Source of the DNA: Ecdyonurus torrentis
Taxonomy: Eukaryota > Arthropoda > Insecta > Ephemeroptera > Heptageniidae
DNA: 64,000 nucleotides
Reading direction: 5' to 3'
Assembly (NCBI GenBank): GCA_949318235.1
Contig: OX439132.1
Span: forward strand, 4,586,886-4,650,885
The stretch's first letter is position 1; every line of letters begins with the position of its first letter. The notes under the pieces were generated by a model that was not told where the DNA came from, made no database searches, and saw nothing but the letters and a program-made list of their open reading frames with translations. The position numbers were made by a program, and so were the translations under genes. This document shows positions 57,014-64,000 of this stretch, piece by piece.

Positions 57014-59332
57014 ACATAGAATTACAGAAGTATTGAAATTTTTTCCCTGCTTCTTCTTTTAAATATTCTTAAGCTTTATGCCCATGATTACAATGCAAAC
57101 TAATAATAATATTATTATATATATATTTTTTACAGTTATTATTTTTATCATTTTGTTCCGATTAGATGAAATTTTAAAAATTTTGTTCTCACGTTTTTCG
57201 TAACTCATGAAAAAATTTTTTCAATATTTAATAATTCATAATTGAATTAGATGGTAACTGCTTTTTTCCCCCTTCATATTTTGAAGAAGTTTAATTTCAT
57301 ATTAATTTAATTTAAATTTTTATATTGAAGTAAAAAGTACACCATGATCAAAATTTAAACGTTCGTTTATTTTTTTCTCGAGATTATTTTTGAATTAAAA
57401 TGCTTGTTATTCGTATTGGGTATTATACTTTTATTATTCTTTTATTGGACAAACAAATTTCAATTGTCTCTCACCGCAACTTTAAAAATACTAACAGGTA
57501 AAAAACAAAATATATAATATATATTATCAAATGTCAATATTTTTTAAAGGATCTAATTTAATAAATTTGAAACAACTTAATTGTTTGTATATACATTATT
57601 TCTCGTTTTTGGGGCAATGTGTTTTATATTTAATTTTCCTTTTTTTCTGTAGTATTGTAATGCAAGTTATAAATTTAAGTGTTTTCTTTTTCAAATATAA
57701 AGTATAGTAGTAAATTTGTTGCTAGGTACACTGCTCGATATGCACTCTGCTCTGTATGTTTTTTTATGCTTGACGGTTTGCTGTAAAACATAATAATTAT
57801 TTTAATCATTTCATGCCATATATCGCTTTAAATTTTAATGTAAATTTTTATATCGTTATATATTGAAGTTCGAAATTAAGAGTACAAAAGTTTTACTCAC
57901 TCAGTGCTAATCTGTTTGTTAAATACTTGACTTCATAATGTACTAACACCAATTAATTACGATATTAATATTGTCTCTAATTGTTGTGTAATTGCCATTA
58001 ATTGATTATTGCAATATAAATAATGTGATCCACTTTTGAGTCTTCTAAAGATTATCGCAGGCAAGATGATAATAAAAATAATTCTAATTAAAAACCACTT
58101 TTAAAAAATGGGATAAGTATTTATATATAAAATAGTGAGCAAGTTAAGGCCTTAATTAATATTATAAATTTAGTATGTAAAATGTATCGTAGCATTATTG
58201 TATATTAATGTCGCCTTTGTAATATATATACAATTTGAAGTTATTATATAGTTATAATTAAAATAGTAAAAACAAAACAAAACAAAAAAAAAATCCTCGC
58301 AAACTATGTAACGCTTTATATTAATTGACACATGAATATACGCAATCAATAATAATTCTCAATATTAAAAATAGTAATCAAAAATAATATTCCTGTACTA
58401 TAATGTTACTCACAGAATAAGCTGTTGTTAATTAATATACTTATTAATAGCTTTATATTACGTTTTTTTTTCTTCTTTTTATTGTTATTATTATTTAGTG
58501 CATGTTATTAATTAAACTAATACGTTCTAAAGACTAAATAAGACTTATGTAGGATGCCTTGTTTAATTAAGTCTTATAAGAAATCACGCTGCAAAACAAC
58601 AACTGATAGTTAAATCGTGGTTTAAATTAAATGTAGTTACATAATTCAAATGGTCGTTATAAATTCTATTATAAACTTTTACATAACTATAAAATGTTAG
58701 TAACATATTGCAATATATAAAAAAAAATTGTATTATTACCTACGTAAAATAAAAATGTCATCCAGTTATAAACTGTACGTAAGAAATACGTAATAATTAT
58801 GCTAGTTCAATTTTAGAAACATATATTCATAAAAGCAGACATAATTTATGCTACACTGCATATAATGATTGATAAATATAGCATAAATAGCATATTATAT
58901 ATTATGGTATTTCAATTTAGTAGTTCTTACACTATATTATAATACAGTATACTATATATATTATGATAATTATTCCCTGCAGCATAAATTACGTTATTTC
59001 TTTTTCTTTCCTTTTTCCATATATAGTGATAGAAATTTTCTCATACTTGACAAATTCATACTTTGAGTAGATAGGCTATAAAAATTTATGTAAATATTTA
59101 TTGTATCTCATCATTCATCATTAATTCTAATAAATAAAAAATAAAAATATAAAAAATTTAATTTTTTTGTTATCTTCTCCTTTCCTTTATATTTTAAGGC
59201 AATAAATCAAATTTATGTAAAATTTTGAGAGACAAGTTGGAATAATGGAATTGAAACAAAGGTAAAAGAAAAAGTTGCCTCTTTTAAGTGATCTTAAATA
59301 AATAATAATAAATTTTGTATTTTATTTTTCAG
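56656..59332. other. Non-coding interval between exons p and q
   Basis: No gene. AT-rich throughout, with poly-T (56979-57010) and a degraded family X element (about 58780-59010) containing GAAATACGTAATAATTATGC and AGCATAAATTACGTTATTTC. Confidence 0.45.
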
Positions 59333-60021
59333 GGCGTCAACTCAAATCAAACACCAAGAAATTAGAAGAGAGCCATTTTCTTGGATATCCAAGTTTGAGA
59401 ACACTAAAAGCAGACGGTAAAGTAACTTCCAAAAAAACTACCCCGACTTCACCGAAAAAAATAGAAAATGTAGTAAAATCAGGCGATAAAATTATTTCAA
59501 AGAAAAGTTCTAACACAACTACACCTAAAAAATTAACTCAAAAATTAGAAAATAAATCAGAAAAATTATTACCATCTAAAAAAGTGAATAAAGATAAAAT
59601 TGTTAGTAATGATCAGAAATTAAAGAAAACCATCGCCTTGGTGAAACCAAGACCCCAGCCATGTGCATGCAGAACTTGTGGTAAAGTTTTCATTAATAGT
59701 AATAATTTAAGACGACATATCACTGTCTCACATCCTCAAAAACAAACTAGAAATATACGTTGTGAATTATGTGGTATATTTTTCTATCGTCTACATTCAC
59801 TTCAAGTACACTTACGTTATACACATAAACAAGGTAGTGTATTGTTGTGTGAAAATTGTCCCTCACAGAGATTTGACAGTCAAAAATTACTTTTTGAACA
59901 TGTTCGTAAAAATCACCCTAATCAAAATCCATGTCCTCATTGTGGTAATATTTATACCCAAGCTAAAAATTTAATGCGGCATATTAAAAGTAAGCATCCA
60001 GAGCAATTGAAGAAGAAATAA
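59333..60021 (+). CDS. Alternative 3' terminal exon q, four C2H2 fingers after a long Lys-rich linker (BTB gene copy 2)
   Basis: The acceptor TATTTTTCAG ends at 59332, and in phase 1 the exon opens Gly-Arg-Gln-Leu-Lys. About 100 residues of Lys/Ser/Thr-rich, Pro-Lys-Lys-containing low-complexity sequence precede four fingers: CRTC, CELC, CENC and CPHC. Finger 3 has one extra residue between its Cys pair and the hydrophobic position, but all zinc ligands are there. The NxDNP linker is absent. TAA lies at 60019-60021, and AATAAA (60017-60022) overlaps the stop codon. It is the last terminal exon before copy 3 and the least similar to the others. Confidence 0.9.
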
Positions 60022-60051
60022 ACCTTCCTAATATGCACAACAAAAAGTAAA

Positions 60052-60086
<35 letters not shown>

Positions 60087-60345
60087 GGGTTGAGTGGACG
60101 TTTGCATATAGTAGTAAGGCATGAAATCATAAGTTTTTAGTTTTTTAAGTTGAACTAATAAATTACTATAAATATATTTTATCTCATTATATGTACATCA
60201 CAATTACATTTATAATGTAATTTATTACAAAGTAAAAAAATAAAGTATTTTGATTTTTTAAACGGCAATTGTATAAGTATAAGGACTCCACATATATTAT
60301 ACGTGTAGATTCATATTATTTTAAGTTTTTAGTGATAAAAAAAAG

Positions 60346-60537
60346 GACAGAAATACCAGCAAGGGCCTTACCACAGTAGAAGTTCTATGGAGCGGTTGCA
60401 AGGTCTCACAGACTTTTTGACACAGAGTGATAATTATATAATTTATAACTACAACTCTGTGCCACATGAGTTCTCGATCTCTCCATAGAACTTCTACTGT
60501 GGGAAGTGGTATAAAGGCCTTTGCTGTTATTTCTATC
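60346..60537. repeat. Palindromic element (family T, copy 2)
   Basis: ACAGAAATACCAGCAAGGGC on the left and GCCTTTGCTGTTATTTCT on the right, with inner arms TAGAAGTTCTATGGAG / CTCCATAGAACTTCTA. Confidence 0.7.
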
Positions 60538-61329
60538 CATTTCTATATTATTGATCCTAACCGCGATGTTTTTTCCTAAAATTTATTTTAGGTTTAATTT
60601 TTTTATTGTTTTTTTTTTCTGATAAAATTTGTTAAGGATTTTTTTGTTTATTCTATGGGCCCAGTGTTCACGTACGGCGTTAATTTAAGTGGTGCAATAA
60701 ATTTAATCGCATGTTATTTTTTAAATGGAGGTTATGTATTTTTAATAAAACGTGAATAAACATGGGGCTTCTTAATATTATAGTTTAATTATAATTTTGA
60801 TATGAACTTTAGATTGAAAACAAAGTGTATTTCTAATATATTATATACTGTACATATTTTCGTATTTTAGAACAAATAAAGAATTATAAAAAAAAAGAAG
60901 AAAAAAAATATCATTCAAAAACACACTTTATATATTTCTCCTCGACTCCTTTTACTCCTTTTGCTTTTTTTTTTTTTTTTTTTTTTATTTCATTGTTTAT
61001 AAAAAAAAATTCTATACAATTAACATGGGTATAAGATCTTTTGTATAGAATTGAGATAATACAATTACTTGTTATATAGGTATACGCGCGTCTCGCGTTA
61101 TCATAATAAAATTAGTTATTAATTGAATAATAAATTTGTACTGCGAATAAAAAAATTTAAAAAAAAGTACAAGAATTTAACGTTATGATTTTATTTTTGA
61201 ATTTTGAGTTTGATATAAGATATCAAATGTCAAATATTGATTATATATTATTTATTTAGTACTACTTTTGTTAAAATTTTATTAAGTTATCATTTATAAT
61301 ATTTAATTTAGTTATGTTGTTTAATATTA

Positions 61330-61706
61330 TACTTTCACCGCAAACGTGACATAGACATTGCGTGACATACTTCGCGCTTCATTCATATTCACGCGCTTCA
61401 AATAGAACAATAGAAAATCGAAATGCGTTACCAAAATGCGCTTCCAGAGTTGTTTACGTATTTTTTTCTGTTCCATCAGTAAAGCACGTTTTCTGCTGTT
61501 TTTCTTCAAATTTTAATGTTATTCTTTTTCATTAGCACACTGTGATCTTAAAATGCAACATTTTAATACTTAATATTTTATTTAAAATCTTTAAACAGCT
61601 GTTTTTCTTAAAGGAAGACTGATATTTTTGTAATTATAATCAAGACCTACATCACCGGCACACCTGATTTATTTGTGTTTTCATTTAATTCCAGAAGCTT
61701 GAAAGG
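61330..61706 (+). promoter_or_regulatory. Possible promoter or 5' untranslated exon of BTB gene copy 3
   Basis: A less AT-rich block with AGAGTTGTTTACG at 61446-61458, identical to 26669-26681 upstream of copy 2. A good donor-like site GAAAG|GTAAAT lies at about 61706. No core-promoter element is certain. Confidence 0.3.
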
Positions 61707-62165
61707 TAAATAAAATCAAGTAAAAGTTGTGCAAAATCTTTGTTTATATATTATATTATCGTTTTACAATAAGTCACTGCTGTTTAATGAGAAAATAATT
61801 GATTTTTAAATCGTTACTAAAAATTGAATTAATCACTCCCACTTTTTTTAACAAAAAAGCTGCATTGCAGGTTATGAATGTATATTTTCCGTGTTTACTT
61901 TGGCACATCAATATATTTTTATTTCGTGCTATTTTAAATATTTCTATGGCAACGTTCACGCTTAAAAACATTACTGTTAAAGAAGCTTTGGTAATAAAAA
62001 CTTAATATGTACATTACATAAACATTGATGCATATCAGTTATAATTTTAGCAATTTGAGTCACTTTTTGTATGTAATGTTTAAATTAATTTATTACGTTG
62101 ATGCATTTAGTTATTATTTAAATATTTTGTTGATATTATTGTTTATTTCAATTTTTAGCCTGATC

Positions 62166-62336
62166 ATGGCGGAGCTGACATTAAGATGGGAGAAATTCGG
62201 TCTCAGCAAGGGACTCCACGAAATGCTTGGAGCTGGAGAACTTGTTGATGTCACGCTTGCTTGCCAAGGAGAGTTTATTCAGGCTCACAAAACCGTCCTT
62301 GCTGCTTGTAGTCCTCACTTCAGAGCTCTCTTCAAG
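62166..62336 (+). CDS. BTB gene copy 3, shared exon 1: N-terminal half of BTB domain
   Basis: The acceptor CAATTTTTAG ends at 62158 and ATG follows at 62166. It has 57 codons, exactly the length of copy 2 exon 1, and about 80 percent the same residues. Here the start is Leu-Arg-Trp-Glu-Lys-Phe, closer to the family's Leu-Arg-Trp-Asn than copy 2. The core Glu-Leu-Val-Asp-Val-Thr-Leu-Ala-Cys and Ala-His-Lys-Thr-Val-Leu-Ala-Ala-Cys-Ser-Pro is intact. The donor AAG|GTATGT is at 62336/62337. The following intron is 1275 nt, against 64 nt in copy 2. The BTB domain mediates protein pairing; nuclear role inferred. Confidence 0.92.
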
Positions 62337-63611
62337 GTATGTTAATGCCAGTTTGTTAATTTTCTAATGCAATATATTTGTGTGTTAAATCATTTTTAAG
62401 GGCAGAGGTCAGTAATGGGGTGATTATATACATACGGTAATCAAAAAAGATCAGCAAATGAACTTAAATTTTTTAAGGTGTACATATTCACATTCTTTTT
62501 TTTTTTCTTCTGGAACTTCGGGGAGCAAAATAATTATGTAAGTCGATTTTTAATCAGCGTTATGCAAAGTTATGGGGCAAAAATGAATAATTGTGTGATT
62601 GCACGTCTCGACTGGTATTTTGAATTTTACTATTTACTGGTATATACATGGTATATACTGTGTTTTTTTATACTGGTATGGTATTTTTTTTTTTTTTTTA
62701 AGTTTCAAAATTGGTATAAAAATTTAAAATTACAGATTTTTAAAATTTTAATCCCACAATATAAAAATAAAGCACCTCTAGCAAGAACGAGGCTTGTTCA
62801 TAAATCTGATTCCTTGCTACAAGAAAATGAACAAACTTATTTAAGAAGCAATAAGTGTTTATTATGTTTGTGTGTTCCGGAGCTAAAAAAAAATATGGAT
62901 TACAAACAAGCTTCATGATTGTGATCCTGTAGAGGAGGAAGGGGGGGAGGGGAGATATAAAAATAGATACTGTAGATTGTAAAAGTATCATCAGGAATTT
63001 AAAAAAATATATACCGGTATCTAGCTTAATTTTTCTTTCTTTTGCTAAAATACTTACTAATAAATTCATTAGAAAATTGATGTGCAGCGCAAAGTTCACA
63101 GATGAGTAATAAAACATAAAGCAGGGCGAAATACACATTTCAATAGCAGGGTGACCTTCAAAAACATAGTGGTTGTCTATTGCAGTGCTGTAAACTAATT
63201 GTTAATATTACTGGGATCGGGAAAATTATACTTAATTTTTATAATTATACTTAATTGTAAAATAGTAATTTTAAAATAGAATGCTAAAATCTAAATTAAA
63301 AAAAAAAAAAAAAAAAAAAAGTAAAAAAATATATCATACATTGAATCAAATGTTGCAAAATATCAAGATATGTAACATCCAAGAAGCGCTTTGCCACGAT
63401 ACCAGTTATGTCCATAACTAGATGATCTTAATGGTTAATTTATTTATTTATTCTGTGCAGTCAAGATATTTGCAGTTACAGCCATCATCGTACAGTAGTT
63501 ATAAGCTTGTTGATCTTTACCTTTATTTCCTATTAATTAATTTTATTCATTAAACACACTTGGTGTACAACATAACAACAGTTAATATAAAATATAACTT
63601 GACTTTGTCAG
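62337..63611. other. First intron of BTB gene copy 3
   Basis: No gene. Poly-T runs near 62491 and 62688, a G-rich stretch near 62940 and poly-A (63299-63320). Confidence 0.7.
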
Positions 63612-63794
63612 ATGAATCCTTGCCAACACCCCATTGTGATCATGCAAGACGTGAGACTGCCTCACCTGCAAGCCTTGCTCAACTTCATGTACCAGGGAGA
63701 AGCAACTGTCAATCAAAATGAACTGCCTGGATTCTTGAGGACGGCAGAAGCTCTCAGGATCAGTGGCTTGGCTCCTAAAAACCAGGTGCATCAG
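63612..63794 (+). CDS. BTB gene copy 3, shared exon 2: rest of BTB domain in one exon
   Basis: The acceptor GACTTTGTCAG ends at 63611. It reads Met-Asn-Pro-Cys-Gln-His-Pro-Ile-Val-Ile-Met-Gln-Asp through Phe-Met-Tyr-Gln-Gly-Glu-Ala and Leu-Pro-Gly-Phe-Leu-Arg-Thr-Ala-Glu-Ala-Leu-Arg-Ile-Ser-Gly-Leu-Ala. It covers what copy 2 splits over two exons. Two donors three codons apart are possible: CAG|GTGCAT at 63785, which matches the copy-2 boundary, and CAG|GTAAAT at 63794, which fits the consensus better and is used here. Downstream linker and terminal exons are beyond the window. Confidence 0.9.
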
Positions 63795-64000
63795 GTAAAT
63801 ATGAACATGATTTACATCACAACACAATAAATAAAAATGTGTTACGTACTAGCTGTACATAGCTCTCTGCCAAGCCTTACTGATTAGTCCTAGGTAAAGG
63901 ACAAAACAGGTCTAAGGCCGTGAGTAAGTCTGATGCTGTTTTACAATGTTGTGCCTTTGATGAAGTATAAGAACGTGAGATACTAGATATATATCATATT
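63795..64000. other. Start of the second intron of BTB gene copy 3
   Basis: No exon seen before the window ends. Confidence 0.6.

Larger units (their letters stand above)
60022..62165. other. Spacer between BTB gene copy 2 and copy 3
   Basis: No coding exon is supported. Poly-A (60055-60084), a family T element (60346-60537), A/T-rich DNA, then a possible 5' region of copy 3 at 61330-61710. The acceptor TTTTTAG at 62158 precedes the start exon, so copy 3 has at least one upstream non-coding exon. Confidence 0.5.

Noticed and set aside
61327..61509. Minus-strand 60-codon basic frame
   Set aside because: Overlaps the putative 5' region of copy 3, has no domain and no partner upstream of copy 2.
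62478..62918. 146-codon hydrophobic frame
   Set aside because: Inside the first intron of copy 3 and built largely on poly-T and low-complexity sequence; no signal peptide logic or homology recognised.

Overview
The window looks like AT-rich arthropod DNA: spliced genes on the plus strand with canonical GT/AG introns, many palindromic MITE-like elements and long homopolymers. I cannot name the species. No tRNA, rRNA, CRISPR array or prokaryotic operon is visible.

The core is a tandem array of BTB/POZ zinc-finger genes of the TTK/longitudinals-lacking (lola) and mod(mdg4) kind. In this gene type a shared 5' block (BTB domain plus linker) is spliced to one of many mutually exclusive 3' terminal exons, each coding for its own DNA-binding module. 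Three copies are represented, all on the plus strand. Copy 1 (1-25.7 kb) shows only its 3' exon array: ten exons with an open frame at about 1.25, 3.6, 4.7, 7.5, 10.3, 13.6, 17.9, 19.8, 24.0 and 25.3 kb, plus one broken exon at 19.0 kb. Its BTB exons must lie to the left. Copy 2 (about 26.5-60 kb) has its shared block in seven coding exons (29705-33037; 288 residues plus one base), followed by seven intact zinc-finger terminal exons at 39.3, 40.8, 47.2, 49.3, 52.8, 55.6 and 59.3 kb. It also has one clearly decayed exon (37.6-38.3 kb) and one doubtful relic (45.7 kb). Copy 3 begins at 62.1 kb with two BTB exons and runs off the right edge.

The logic is consistent. The last shared exon of copy 2 ends ...Ser-Ser-Arg plus one G (phase 1). 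Every terminal exon in both arrays follows an AG acceptor in phase 1, most open with Gly-Arg, and each carries its own stop. Most encode 4 to 7 C2H2 fingers with the same unusual inter-finger linkers. The exception is the exon at 17.9 kb, which encodes a Cys/His-rich zinc-binding module resembling the C-terminal domain of piggyBac-type transposases.

Introns and spacers hold a dense population of short palindromic elements. Several families have TTAA target duplications (piggyBac-like), others TA (Tc1/mariner-like), and one insertion has an 8-bp duplication. Many carry the CRE/ATF octamer TGACGTCA near their centre. Exons at 1.25, 3.6, 4.7 and 7.5 kb are recent tandem duplicates with shared flanks, so paralogous 'empty sites' show several insertions directly.
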